DNA of 64,000 nucleotides from VAZQ01 sp963807865 (GTDB lineage Bacteria > Pseudomonadota > Alphaproteobacteria > Rhizobiales > Xanthobacteraceae). The stretch lies in contig CAWEDK010000039.1 of assembly GCA_963807865.1 (NCBI GenBank), positions 186,001 to 250,000 of the forward strand. Direction: 5' to 3'. The stretch's first letter is position 1. Each line of letters opens with the position of its first letter. The notes beneath the pieces were generated by a model, which was not told the origin of the DNA, made no database searches, and worked only from the letters and a program-made list of their open reading frames with translations. Position numbers and translations under genes: made by a program. This document shows positions 16,379 through 25,808 of this stretch, in pieces.

Positions 16379-19126
16379 TCAGCCGGCCTTGCCGGCTTTG
16401 GCCTTGCGGACCATCTTGCCTTCGGCCGCCGGCGCGGACGCGGGCTTGGCGGCCGGTTTGGATTTCGGCGCCTTGCGGGCTGCGCGGCGAGGCGGTGCCG
16501 CCGTGGTCTTGGCGGCGCCGTTCAAGCTCTCGGGCTTGGTTGCCGAGGCCTTCTTACCGGCGGGGGCTTTCTTGCCAGCGGACTTCTTGCCGCCACCGCG
16601 CGCGGCACGAGCGTCGAGGAGCGGGATGGCCTGCTCCAGCGTGATGGCTTCAGGAGCGATGTCGGCGGGGAGGGTAGCATTGACCCCGGCATGGCTGACG
16701 TAGGGTCCGTAGCGGCCGCTTTTCACGACCACCGGCCCGCCTTTGTCGGGATGCTCGCCCAGTGCTCGCCCCGGGTCGGCGCCAAAGCGGCCCTTGCGCG
16801 GACCTTGAGTCTTCTTCTCTTCGATCAGTGTCACCGCGCGGTTGAGGCCGACGGTGAGGACGTCTTCGTCCGCGGTCAGATTGGCGTAGGTCTTGCCGTG
16901 CTGGACATAGGGGCCGAAGCGGCCAATGCCGGCCAGGATCGGTTCGCCATCTTCGGGATGCTTGCCGACCGTCACGCGGCAATGACAGGAGGCCGAGCGC
17001 GCGGTCGAGTTCGATATCGTCAGGCGACACGCCCTTCGGCAGACCGGCGCGCTTGGGCTTCTCCGCCTTGCCTTCGGCGTCCTGGGTGGGCTCGCCGAGC
17101 TGCACGTAAGGACCGAACCGGCCCGAGCGGACCGTGACCTCGAGCCCGGTCGCCGGGTCGAGTCCGAGCTTCCTCATGCCGCCGTCGCCGTTGCCGCTTC
17201 CGGCCGCCAACTGACGGGTATAACGGCACTCGGGATAGTTCGTGCAGCCGATAAAGCCACCGAAACGCCCGAGCTTGAGCGAGAGCTTGCCGCTTTCGCA
17301 GTTCGGGCACTTTCGCGGATCGGTGCCGTCGGGACGCGGCGGGAACAGGTGCGGCGCCAGCATCTCGTCAAGCGTGTCGATGACCTGCGCGATGCGCAGT
17401 TCCTTGATGTCGCCGACCGCGGCGGTGAAATCGCGCCAGAAGTCGCGCAGCAGTTCGCGCCAGGCGATCTCGTTGTTGGAGATGCGGTCGAGCTGTTCTT
17501 CGAGGCCGGCGGTGAAGTCGTATTCGACGTAGCGCGCGAAGAAGCTTTCCAGGAACGCGGTCAGCACGCGGCCTTTGTCTTCCGGGATCAGGCGCTTCTT
17601 GTCGATGCGGACGTAGCCGCGATCCTTCAGCACCTGCAGGATCGACGCGTAGGTCGAGGGCCGGCCGATGCCGAGTTCTTCCATACGCTTGACCAGCGAC
17701 GCTTCCGAATAGCGCGGCGGCGGCTCGGTGAAGTGTTGGTTGGCGTCGATCCGGCGCTTTTCGAGCGGCTCTCCGGCGCTCATCTCCGGCAGACGCTTGG
17801 ATTCATCGTCGTCGGCGGACGGATCGTCCATGTCCTCGTGATAGAGCGTGAGGAAGCCGTCGAACTTGATCACCGTGCCGGTGGCGCGCAGGTCGATCAT
17901 GCGGGCTGCCGACCTTGGCGGCGATGTCCGCGGTCGTGCGCTCGAGCTCGGCGGATTCCATCTGGCTTGCGACCGTGCGCAGCCAGATCAGCTCGTAGAG
18001 CTTGGCCTGGTCGGGATCGAGCACGCGAACGGACCTGCCGCGGGCGGCGGGCCGGATCGGTCGGGCGGACCGCCTCGTGCGCTTCCTGCGCGTTCTTCGC
18101 CTTGGTCTGATACTCGCGTGGCGAGGAGGGCAGGTAGCGGTTGCCGTAATCGCCACCGATCAGCTTGCGCGTCGCGGTGATGGCTTCGGGCGCGATCTGC
18201 ACGCCGTCGGTTCGCATATAGGTAATGAGACCGACGGTTTCGCCGTCGATGTCGACGCCCTCATAGAGGCGCTGCGCGACCCGCATGGTATGGGCGGGCG
18301 CAAAGCCGAGCTTGCGGCTCGCTTCCTGCTGCAGGGTCGAGGTCGTGAACGGCGGTGGCGGATTGCGCCGGGCCGGCTTGGCCTCGATGTTGGCCACAGA
18401 GAAGGCGGCCGTTTCCAGGGCCTTCTTGAACGCCTCGGCTTCGGCGCCGGTGCCGATATCGAGGCGCTGGATCTTCTTGCCGTCGGCGCCGACGAGGCGG
18501 GCCTCGAACGTCTCCTGTCGCGGGGTCGCGAGCGTCGCCACCAGCGACCAGTATTCGCGTGCGACAAATTTCTCGATTTCGAGCTCGCGGTCGCTGACCA
18601 GCCGCAGCGCGACCGACTGCACCCGGCCGGCCGAGCGGGCGCCGGGAAGCTTGCGCCAGAGCACCGGCGACAGGTTGAAGCCGACCAGGTAGTCGAGCGC
18701 ACGCCGGGCGAGATAAGCATCGACCAGCGCCTGGTCGATGGCGCGCGGGTGCTTCATCGCGTCGAGCACGGCCTGCTTGGTGATGGCGTTGAACACCACC
18801 CGCTCGACGGTGTGTTGTTTGAGTGCGTGCTTCTCCTTCAGAACCTCGAGCACATGCCAGGAGATCGCCTCGCCCTCGCGGTCCGGGTCGGTCGCCAGGA
18901 TCAGCTTGTCGGCGCCCTTCATCGCCTTGGCGATGTCGTTCAGCCGCTTCTCGGATTTGTCGTCGACCTCCCAGATCATGCGGAAGTCATGCTCGGGATC
19001 GACCGAGCCGTCCTTCGCGGGCAGGTCACGGACATGCCCGAACGAGGCCAGCACCTCGTAGTCCCGCCCGAGATACTTGTTGATCGTCTTGGCTTTGGCG
19101 GGCGATTCGACGACGACGATCTTCAT
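16379..19126 (-). CDS. topA: DNA topoisomerase I (three frameshifts)
   Basis: A type IA topoisomerase that relaxes negative supercoils. Seen in order are the Toprim domain (VVESPAKAKTINKYLG, then LATDPDREGEAISWH), the active-site region GLITYMRTDG with the catalytic Tyr, a zinc-finger region with CPNCESGKLSLKLGRFGG and CTNYPEC, several repeats ending in RFGPYV, and a C-terminal tail of about 75 residues rich in Lys, Ala and Pro. The frame changes near 18045, 17905 and 16978. As the enzyme is normally essential and all domains are intact, these are most likely sequence errors. The reconstructed protein is about 915 residues, the usual rhizobial size. Confidence 0.93.
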
Positions 19127-19268
19127 GCATTACCAATGAGTTACGGGCTAAGTCCCGGGGACTGTGACGGCCTGACTCGGCCGCCCGTGCCGGGCGATAT
19201 GGGGGTAGCACCCCCTCCCTGTCAAATGCGAGGGCCTTTGCCAGGCAAGGGCCGCTCACAACTAAAAG

Positions 19269-19306
19269 ATGCAATATTGCATTAATGCGTCTTTTAAGAT
19301 ACGCGT
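19269..19306. promoter_or_regulatory. nested palindromes between topA and the divergent small gene
   Basis: ATGCAATATTGCAT (19269-19282) is a perfect 14-bp palindrome. It lies within a wider imperfect inverted repeat, AAAAGA(T)GCA at 19264 against TGC(G)TCTTTT ending near 19296. A third imperfect palindrome, GCGTCTTTTAAGATACGC, overlaps it at 19287-19304. The location, in the 200-base divergent promoter region, fits one or two operators. The regulator is unknown. Confidence 0.45.
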
Positions 19307-19328
19307 TCATGGGTCTTCAAGGGTAGCG

Positions 19329-19529
19329 ATGGCGGACGGAACTACAGCGGAACTGACGGACCCGGCGGCGGTCGCAAACTACGTGGCGACTATGACCGCT
19401 GAGCTATCCATTCTCGCCCATCAACACGGGTTCGAAGCCCTCGGATTTCTGCTGGAGATGGCGCACCTGGAGGCCGAGAACGCCGCCCACAAATTGGGTG
19501 GGGCCGCCGGGGAAGGGCAGGGCGACTAG
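19329..19529 (+). CDS. small conserved-looking protein of unknown function
   Basis: A 66-residue acidic protein. Its centre is an amphipathic helix-rich run (VANYVATMTAELSILAHQHG, then EALGFLLEMAHLEAENAAHK), similar in style to small rhizobial proteins of unknown function found near topA or dprA. The ATG at 19329 is preferred to the one at 19269 because the latter falls in the palindromic control region and encodes non-matching sequence. It is divergent from topA and convergent with dprA. Confidence 0.6.
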   Translation: MADGTTAELTDPAAVANYVATMTAELSILAHQHGFEALGFLLEMAHLEAENAAHKLGGAAGEGQGD

Positions 19530-19550
19530 ACTAGCCGGATGCGCGGCACG

Positions 19551-20672
19551 CTACAGCAGCGAGACAAGGCCGCCGCCGTGGCGCTCCAGCCGGCCGGCAA
19601 GCTCGAGCTCCAGCAGGACCGTGCGCACGATCGCGGGCGAACTCCCTGACAGCCGAACCAGGTCGTCGATGGAAACAGGGGTCGGACCGAGTAGACCGGT
19701 GATGCGGGCGCGCTCGTCCGCCGCCGGTTCCCCGCCGGACGGCGGTTCAGCGTCCGGTTCCTCCGCCGGCAGATCAAGCGTCTGGCCCAGGATCGGCCGC
19801 AGCACGACAATGACATCGTTGGCTTCCGTGACCAGCGTCGCCCCCTGCTTGAGCAGGCTGTTCGTCCCTTCCGCGCGCGGATCGAGCGGCGAGCCCGGCA
19901 CTGCGAACACCTCACGGCCCTGTTCGAGCGCCATCCGCGATGTGATCAGCGAGCCGGAGCGCCGCGCGGCCTCTACGACCACGACGCCGACGGCAAGGCC
20001 CGAAATCAGGCGGTTGCGGCGCGGGAAATCGCGGGCGCGCGGCTCCCAGCCCATCGGCATTTCGGAGACCGCGGCCCCGGTTGTCAGCATGTCCTCGAGA
20101 AGACCGGCATGTTCGGCGGGATAGATGCGATCATGACCGCCGGCCAGGACGGCGACCGTGCCGGTTGCCTTGCTCGCTCGATGAGCCGCGGCGTCGATGC
20201 CGCGCGCCAGACCTGACACGACTACGAAACCCGCCTCGCCAAGTTCGCGGGCAAGTTGCTCGGCAAACCGTAATCCGGCCGCCGAGGCATTGCGCGCTCC
20301 AACCATCGCGACCATCGGCAAGGTCAGGGCCGCGGCATTTCCCCGGACCGCCAGCAGCGGCGGAGCGTCATCGATCATTTGCAGGCGGCGCGGATAGTCG
20401 GGCTCGCCGAGCGCGACGAAAACAACACCCAGTGATTTCGCTGCCTTGATCTCGCGTTCTGCATCCTCACGTGGATAGATCCGTGCGGCGCCTGAAGCCC
20501 CGCCCCGGCGCGCGAGATCGGGCAGGGCAGCAAGTGCGGCGCGCGCGCCGCCATAGTGATTGACGAGCGCACGAAAAGTCCGCGGGCCGACATTGTCGCT
20601 GCGGATGAGGCGCAGCCAGTCGAGCCGTTGCTCGGCGGTCAGGCGGACCCCTTCGCCTTCTTTGCCGTTCAT
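19551..20672 (-). CDS. dprA: DNA processing protein DprA
   Basis: A Rossmann-fold protein that binds single-stranded DNA and loads RecA during natural transformation. It has an N-terminal helical SAM-like domain (RLDWLRLIRSDNVGPRTFRA), then the Rossmann core with VAMVGARNAS, VVSGLARGIDAAAH, GWEPRARDFPRRNRLISGLA and VFAVPGSP, and a C-terminal winged helix (about residues 300-373) of the DprA/DML1-like type. I start it at the ATG at 20672; an ATG 16 codons upstream at 20720 is also possible. It follows plsY on the same strand and is probably in the pyrB-pyrC-plsY-dprA-topA transcription direction common to Rhizobiales. Confidence 0.93.
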   Translation of the reverse strand: MNGKEGEGVRLTAEQRLDWLRLIRSDNVGPRTFRALVNHYGGARAALAALPDLARRGGASGAARIYPREDAEREIKAAKSLGVVFVALGEPDYPRRLQMIDDAPPLLAVRGNAAALTLPMVAMVGARNASAAGLRFAEQLARELGEAGFVVVSGLARGIDAAAHRASKATGTVAVLAGGHDRIYPAEHAGLLEDMLTTGAAVSEMPMGWEPRARDFPRRNRLISGLAVGVVVVEAARRSGSLITSRMALEQGREVFAVPGSPLDPRAEGTNSLLKQGATLVTEANDVIVVLRPILGQTLDLPAEEPDAEPPSGGEPAADERARITGLLGPTPVSIDDLVRLSGSSPAIVRTVLLELELAGRLERHGGGLVSLL

Positions 20673-20763
20673 GTCGCCCCGCGGATCGGAAATGCCCGCG
20701 ATCAGCATCGCGCACGGCACGGGTGACTACAACCGCAAATAGAACGTCGACGGTCTGCTGAAC

Positions 20764-21393
20764 TCAGGTGTGGGAGGAGGAGGGGCGCCCGCCGATCCGG
20801 TCTTCGGTCCCGGCGATGAGGCGCGTGATGTTGGTGCGATGCATGATCCAGAGCAGAGCGGTGAGGAGTGCGAAGAGCACCGCCTCCGGCCGTTCGCCGA
20901 GCGCCAGGAGCACGCCGGGCGTGGCGAAACTCGCCACCAGTGCGGCGAGCGAGGAGTAGCGCGTGAGTGCGGCGGTCGCGAGCCAGATCAGGCACATCGC
21001 AATCCCGGCAGGCCAGGCGAGCCCGAACAGCACGCCGATATACGTGGCGACGCCCTTGCCGCCCTTGAACTTCAGCCACACCGGAAAGAGATGCCCGAGA
21101 AATGCGCCCGCCGCGGCGAAGAGCGCAGGCTCACGGCCGTAGAAGTGCCGCACGATCAATACCGCCAGCGTGCCTTTGAGCGCATCGCCGATGAGCGTCG
21201 CGGCCGCAAGGCCCTTGTGACCGGTGCGCAAAACATTGGTGGCGCCGATATTGCCGGAGCCGATCGAGCGGATGTCCTGCGTGCCGGCCAGCCGCGTGAG
21301 GATCAGCCCGAACGGGATCGAGCCCAGCAGATAGCCGAACGCCAATGCCGTCGCGTAGGTCCATGAGTGCGACCAGTCGAGCGCTTGCAGCAT
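20764..21393 (-). CDS. plsY: acyl phosphate:glycerol-3-phosphate acyltransferase
   Basis: An integral membrane acyltransferase for the first step of phospholipid synthesis, using acyl-phosphate made by PlsX. The 209-residue protein has about five membrane helices and the three conserved cytoplasmic motifs: SGNIGATNVLRT (motif 1), FKGGKGVATYIG (motif 2, glycerol-phosphate binding), and the HRTNITRLIAGTEDR region near the C-terminus (motif 3). The gene is three bases downstream of the pyrC-like gene, so it is in the same operon. Confidence 0.96.
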   Translation of the reverse strand: MLQALDWSHSWTYATALAFGYLLGSIPFGLILTRLAGTQDIRSIGSGNIGATNVLRTGHKGLAAATLIGDALKGTLAVLIVRHFYGREPALFAAAGAFLGHLFPVWLKFKGGKGVATYIGVLFGLAWPAGIAMCLIWLATAALTRYSSLAALVASFATPGVLLALGERPEAVLFALLTALLWIMHRTNITRLIAGTEDRIGGRPSSSHT

Positions 21394-21396
21394 GGC

Positions 21397-22707
21397 TCAA
21401 ACGTATTCGTAGACGGTGCGGCCGGCAACGATGGTGCGGATCACCCGGCCCTGCAGCTTCGCCTCGTCGAACGGCGTGTTCTTGCATTTCGACTTGAGTT
21501 CGGTCGGATCGAGTACCCATGGAACGTCGAGATCGAGCACGATGACGTCGGCCGCACTTCCCGGCCGGAGCGTGCCGGCCGGCAGGCCAAGCAGTTCGGC
21601 GGGTGTGCTCGACATCGCCTTGATCAGCGTCATGATCGGCAACTCGCCGGAGTGCACGAGACGAAGGCCCGCGGACAGCATGGTTTCGAGCCCGACTGCG
21701 CCGTGGCTCGCCTCCGCGAACGGCAGGCGCTTGCCTTCGACATCCTGTGGGTTGTGATCGGACATCACGACGTCGATCAACCCGGATGCCAAGGCCGCGA
21801 CCAAGGCGGTGCGATCCTCCTCAGCGCGTAGCGGCGGGCTGAGCTTGAGGAAGGTGCGGTAAGGTCCGACGTCGATTTCGTTCAGGGTGAGATGGTTGAT
21901 CGACGCTGACGCGGTCACGCGCAGCCCGCCATCCTTCGCGCGCCGCAGTACATCGAGCGCTTCGGCGCACGTCAGCGATGCGGCGTGGTAGCGGCTTCCG
22001 GTCAGCGCCACGAGCCGCATGTCACGCTCGAACATGATCGTCTCGGCGGTGCGCGGCACGCCGGCCAGTCCGAGCCGGGCGGCGAACTCGCCCTCGTTCA
22101 TCACGCCTTCGCCAACGAGGTCGGGATCTTCGGTGTGATGCACGATCAGCGCGTCGAAATCGCGGGCATAGGTGAGCGCGCGGCGCATCACCTGCGCGTT
22201 GGTGACGCTCCTGGCGCCGTCGGTGAACGCGATGGCGCCGGCGGCCTTGAGCAGGCCGATTTCGGTCATCTCGGCGCCTTCGAGCCCCTTGGTCAACGCC
22301 GCCATAGGGTGGACGTGCACGATCGCGGTGTCGCGGGCGCGGCGCAGGATGAAATCCACGATCGCCGGATCGTCGATGGCGGGCGTGGTGTCGGGCTGAC
22401 AGACGATGGTGGTGACGCCGCCGGCCGCCGCCGCCTGGCTCGCCGATCCGATTGTCTCGCGATATTCCGCACCTGGCTCGCCGACAAAGGCGCGCATGTC
22501 GACCAGGCCCGGCGTTACCATCCGGCCTCTGCAGTCGATGATCTCGGTACCTTCGGGAACGCCCGCGGCGCCAATGCCGCGCTTGGCTTCGCGGATCACG
22601 CCGTCGGCGATCAGCAGGTCGCCATCGATCTCGAGATCGCGCGACGGGTCGAGGATGCGCGCATTGGCCAGCAGGATCGGCCGCTCGGACAGCATGCGGT
22701 CACGCAT
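21397..22707 (-). CDS. pyrC: dihydroorotase-like protein lacking the metal-binding HxH motif
   Basis: An amidohydrolase-superfamily protein of 436 residues in the PyrB operon. The fold is clearly dihydroorotase-like: VTPGLVDMRAFVGEPG at the start of the barrel, VHPMAALTKGLEG, the HHTEDPDL segment and SDHNPQDVEG near the end. But where active dihydroorotases have DxHxH, this has DMRAF, with Arg72 and Phe74 in place of both metal-binding histidines. It therefore probably cannot bind the alpha zinc. Non-catalytic PyrC-like partners of aspartate carbamoyltransferase are known in Pseudomonas, where they hold the PyrB complex together. A second, catalytic dihydroorotase is expected elsewhere in the genome. 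The start overlaps the pyrB end. Confidence 0.88.
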   Translation of the reverse strand: MRDRMLSERPILLANARILDPSRDLEIDGDLLIADGVIREAKRGIGAAGVPEGTEIIDCRGRMVTPGLVDMRAFVGEPGAEYRETIGSASQAAAAGGVTTIVCQPDTTPAIDDPAIVDFILRRARDTAIVHVHPMAALTKGLEGAEMTEIGLLKAAGAIAFTDGARSVTNAQVMRRALTYARDFDALIVHHTEDPDLVGEGVMNEGEFAARLGLAGVPRTAETIMFERDMRLVALTGSRYHAASLTCAEALDVLRRAKDGGLRVTASASINHLTLNEIDVGPYRTFLKLSPPLRAEEDRTALVAALASGLIDVVMSDHNPQDVEGKRLPFAEASHGAVGLETMLSAGLRLVHSGELPIMTLIKAMSSTPAELLGLPAGTLRPGSAADVIVLDLDVPWVLDPTELKSKCKNTPFDEAKLQGRVIRTIVAGRTVYEYV

Positions 22708-23653
22708 TCGGTAGGTTCCGCGAGAGCGCTTCCAGCACCGCCATGCGCACCGCCACGCCCATCTCGACCTGCTCGCGGATGAGCGACTGCGCCCCGTCCG
22801 CCACCGCAGTGTCGATCTCGACGCCCCGGTTCATCGGTCCCGGGTGCATGACCAGGGCGTCAGGCTTTGCGTAGGCGAGCTTCTTCTGGTCGAGGCCGAA
22901 ATAGTGGAAGTATTCCTGCGTCGAGGGCACGAACGAGCCGTTCATCCGCTCCCGTTGCAGGCGCAGCATCATGACGATGTCGGCGTCCCGCAATCCCTCG
23001 CGCATGTCGCGCGTGACCTCGACCCCGAAGCGCTCGATCCCCGGTGGCAACAGTGTCGAAGGCGCGACGACGCGCACGCGCGCGCCGAGTGCGTTGAGCA
23101 GAATGATGTTGGAGCGCGCCACCCGCGAATGCAGGATGTCGCCGCAGATCGTGACGACAAGCCGCTCGATGCGGCCTTTGGCACGCCGGATGGTCAAGGC
23201 GTCGAGCAGGGCCTGGGTCGGATGCTCGTGCGAGCCGTCGCCGGCATTGATCACCGAGCAGTCGACTTTCCGGGCGAGAAGCTCGACCGCCCCGGAGGCA
23301 TGATGGCGCACCACGATCAGGTCCGGGCGCATCGCGTTGAGCGTGACGGCGGTATCGATCAGCGTTTCGCCCTTGCGCATGGACGAGGAGCCGACCGACA
23401 TGTTCATGACGTCGGCGCCGAGGCGCTTGCCGGCCAGTTCGAAGGACGCCTGGGTCCGGGTCGAGACTTCGAAGAACAGATTGATCAGCGTGCGTCCACG
23501 CAGCGACGCGCGCTTCTTGTCGATCTGACGGTTGAGTTCGACGTATTCCTCGGCGAGGTCGAGCAGGCCCAAAATCTCGTCACGCGACAATCCGTCGATC
23601 CCCAGCAGGTGCCGCTGGCCGAGGACGAAGGAGGACTTTTGGGCGATGGTCAT
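22700..23653 (-). CDS. pyrB: aspartate carbamoyltransferase catalytic subunit
   Basis: The second enzyme of pyrimidine synthesis, condensing carbamoyl phosphate with aspartate. At 317 residues it has the carbamoyl-phosphate loop FFEVSTRTQASFE, the SSSMRKGETLIDT segment with its shared Lys, HHASGAVELLA, GDGSHEHPTQALLD and MHPGPMNRGVEI. The frame is open for about 95 codons before the ATG at 23653, but those codons are Arg/Ser-rich and unlike the family. The 3' end overlaps the pyrC-like gene by 8 bases, so the two are coupled and the products probably associate. Confidence 0.95.
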   Translation of the reverse strand: MTIAQKSSFVLGQRHLLGIDGLSRDEILGLLDLAEEYVELNRQIDKKRASLRGRTLINLFFEVSTRTQASFELAGKRLGADVMNMSVGSSSMRKGETLIDTAVTLNAMRPDLIVVRHHASGAVELLARKVDCSVINAGDGSHEHPTQALLDALTIRRAKGRIERLVVTICGDILHSRVARSNIILLNALGARVRVVAPSTLLPPGIERFGVEVTRDMREGLRDADIVMMLRLQRERMNGSFVPSTQEYFHYFGLDQKKLAYAKPDALVMHPGPMNRGVEIDTAVADGAQSLIREQVEMGVAVRMAVLEALSRNLPNA

Positions 23654-23756
23654 TAAAGCCGGTTCTATAGGCTCGGCTGCCCCTGCGGGCAAGGCCGGCG
23701 GGCAACGCTCCACAACTTGCCCAAAGCGTCGCCGGAAGCCAGGAACCAGCCAGTCT

Positions 23757-24737
23757 TCATTCGATCTTGATGCCGGCCTCGCGAACCACCTTTTCCCACT
23801 TGGCGATGTCCGCCTTGATCTGCTCGCTGAACTCCGCGGGCGTGCTGCCGACCGGTGCGAACCCGAATGCAGCCAAACGTTGCCGGGTCTCGGGCTGAGC
23901 GACGATCCGGGCGAGCTCCTTAGACAGCATCTCGACAATGGCGGCAGGCGTCGCGGCGGGTGCGACGACGCCGATGATCAGTTCGGTCTCCTGATTGGGA
24001 AACCCGCTCTCGGCCAACGTCGGCACGTCCGGGACGATCGGCGATCGCTGGTCGCTGGTGACCGCCAGGGCGCGCAGCTTGCCGTCCTTGATGAACGGTG
24101 TGGCGGAAGGCAGCCCGATATAGGCCACGAGCGTATGACCCGCGACGGTCGACGTGAGGATCGGGGCCGCTCCGGGAAACGGCACGCGGGTGATGTCGAG
24201 CTTCAGGCCGAGCTTGAACAAGCGCTCGCTGGTGAGCAGGTTCTGCCCGAGGCTCATCGACGCGAAGCTGTATTTTGCCGGTTCGGCGCGTGCGAGCGCG
24301 ACGAACTCCCGCATGGTCTTGGCCGGGACCGAGGGGTGCAGCAGCACGACCGACGGCGACGACGAGACGATGCTGATCGGTGCAAAATTCTTGACCGCGT
24401 CGTACTGGACGTTCTTGGAAATCACCGGCGTGATCGCGAGGTCGTTGGTGACGAACATCAACGTGTAGCCGTCGCCCGCGGCGGCAGCCGCCATCGCAGC
24501 GCCGCGCGCCCCGCTCGCTCCGGTGACATTCTCGACGTAGAACTGCTGGCCGAGGGCTTCGCTGAGCTTTTGCGCAGCGAGCCGAGCGATCACGTCGGTC
24601 GGCCCGCCGGCCGGGTAGGGGACAATGACACGCACCGAGCGGGCCGGATAACCGCTTGTGGATGTTTGTGCTTGGCTGGTGCCGGCAAGAGTAAGCAGCA
24701 GTAGACAGGCGCCGAGATAGGCGAGCGCGCGTTTCAT
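23757..24737 (-). CDS. tripartite tricarboxylate transporter binding protein (TctC/Bug family)
   Basis: A periplasmic solute receptor of 326 residues. A signal peptide (MKRALAYLGACLLLLTLAG then SQA) is followed by the Bug-family mature start YPARSVRVIVPYPAGGPTD. It ends AKWEKVVREAGIKIE, as these proteins do. The family binds carboxylates and other small acids for TctAB, but no tctA or tctB is present, which is the usual situation for the expanded Bug families of Burkholderiales and Rhizobiales. The ATG at 24737 is chosen by the signal peptide and a GAGGGCGGAA upstream. It is about 110 bases downstream of the AEC transporter gene and may be co-expressed. Confidence 0.9.
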   Translation of the reverse strand: MKRALAYLGACLLLLTLAGTSQAQTSTSGYPARSVRVIVPYPAGGPTDVIARLAAQKLSEALGQQFYVENVTGASGARGAAMAAAAAGDGYTLMFVTNDLAITPVISKNVQYDAVKNFAPISIVSSSPSVVLLHPSVPAKTMREFVALARAEPAKYSFASMSLGQNLLTSERLFKLGLKLDITRVPFPGAAPILTSTVAGHTLVAYIGLPSATPFIKDGKLRALAVTSDQRSPIVPDVPTLAESGFPNQETELIIGVVAPAATPAAIVEMLSKELARIVAQPETRQRLAAFGFAPVGSTPAEFSEQIKADIAKWEKVVREAGIKIE

Positions 24738-24850
24738 TTCCGCCCTCGTTTTTTTGCGTTTCCTCCACGCCATTCTGCGCCTTCGTCCCTGAACCGTCGA
24801 GTGGACGATTGGGCCTGCGACCACGCGAACCCTGGCGATGTTGGGCCTGA

Positions 24851-25783
24851 CTAAAAAAGGCTGGCGATGGCGATCGCCACCGGCATGGTGAAGATGGCCA
24901 GCATGGTCTGCACTGTCAGAATCTGCGCGAGCAGCACGGCGTCGCCACCCATCTGCCGTGCCATGACGTAAGATCCGGGCGGCGCCGGCACCGCGGAACA
25001 GCATGCGACGACCGCGAGACTTGGACCGGTGACGCCGAACAGCAAGCCGAGCGAGATGGCCAGCGTCGGCATCAGCAGGAGCTTGAGCGCGGTCGTCAGG
25101 AGAATCGCCGGCGAGGGGCGGATCAGGCCGGCAATCTGCAGGCCGGCGCCGACGCTCAACAGGCCGCAGGCCAACGACGCCCGTCCGAGGGCGTCCGCAA
25201 AGGCATGGAGCGGCCCCGGGAGCGGCAAGCCCAACACGTTGAGCAGGAGGCCAGCCATGCACGACCAGATCAACGGATTCGCCAACAGCGCGCCGGCAAT
25301 CGCGGGCCCGGTGCGCGGATGCTCCGAGGCGAAACGGGCAAGCGACCAGACGTTGATCACGTTGAGCACGGGGATCATCGCGACGATCGCAACCGATGCC
25401 AGCGCCACGCCCAGCGAATCGAACAAGCTGGCTGACAGGACCAGTGCGACGAACGTGTTCCAGCGTGTCGCCCCCTGCATGATCGAGGTGAACGCCGGTC
25501 CGCCGATCGCATAGCGTGCGGCAAGCCACGGTCGCAACGCGAGACAGAGCCCGGCCATCAGCAGGATGGCCAGGAAGAGTGCTCCGCCGACGCCGAGGAC
25601 CGGCACCCGTGAAAGGTCTGCGCGCGCCAGCGTGTCGATGATCAGTGCCGGGAACAGGATGTAATATGTCAGCCGCTCGATTCCATTCCACTGCATCTCA
25701 TCCGGCAGAATCGTGCGGCGGAGCCAGAATCCGGCGACGATCAGCAGAATGACAGGAAGGAGAGCGGAAAAGGCGGCCAGCAT
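24851..25783 (-). CDS. AEC (auxin efflux carrier) family permease
   Basis: An inner-membrane carrier of 310 residues with about ten hydrophobic helices. The family's two-fold repeat is visible, with the first half beginning FSALLPVILLIVAGFWLRR and the second GLIRPSPAILLTTALKLLLMP, and it has the conserved motif CCSAVPAPPGSYVMARQMG in the C-terminal half. Characterised bacterial members move malonate or malate, so with the neighbouring TctC gene it may deal with organic acids. That is inference. The ATG at 25783 was chosen over an upstream one. It starts about 26 bases after ruvX ends. Confidence 0.87.
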   Translation of the reverse strand: MLAAFSALLPVILLIVAGFWLRRTILPDEMQWNGIERLTYYILFPALIIDTLARADLSRVPVLGVGGALFLAILLMAGLCLALRPWLAARYAIGGPAFTSIMQGATRWNTFVALVLSASLFDSLGVALASVAIVAMIPVLNVINVWSLARFASEHPRTGPAIAGALLANPLIWSCMAGLLLNVLGLPLPGPLHAFADALGRASLACGLLSVGAGLQIAGLIRPSPAILLTTALKLLLMPTLAISLGLLFGVTGPSLAVVACCSAVPAPPGSYVMARQMGGDAVLLAQILTVQTMLAIFTMPVAIAIASLF

Positions 25784-25808
25784 CGGGAACCCGCGGGGAG
25801 CGTTTCTC

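Noticed and set aside
15165..16703. A long open frame on the plus strand opposite rnr
   Set aside because: It is the antisense shadow of a GC-rich gene and has no domain signature; rnr has full catalytic motifs on the minus strand.
18002..19285. A 427-residue plus-strand frame opposite topA
   Set aside because: Antisense shadow caused by high third-position GC; the Toprim and zinc motifs are on the minus strand.
23757..25691. A 644-residue minus-strand protein
   Set aside because: The first half is the shifted frame of the AEC permease; the TctC gene begins at 24737 with a signal peptide.
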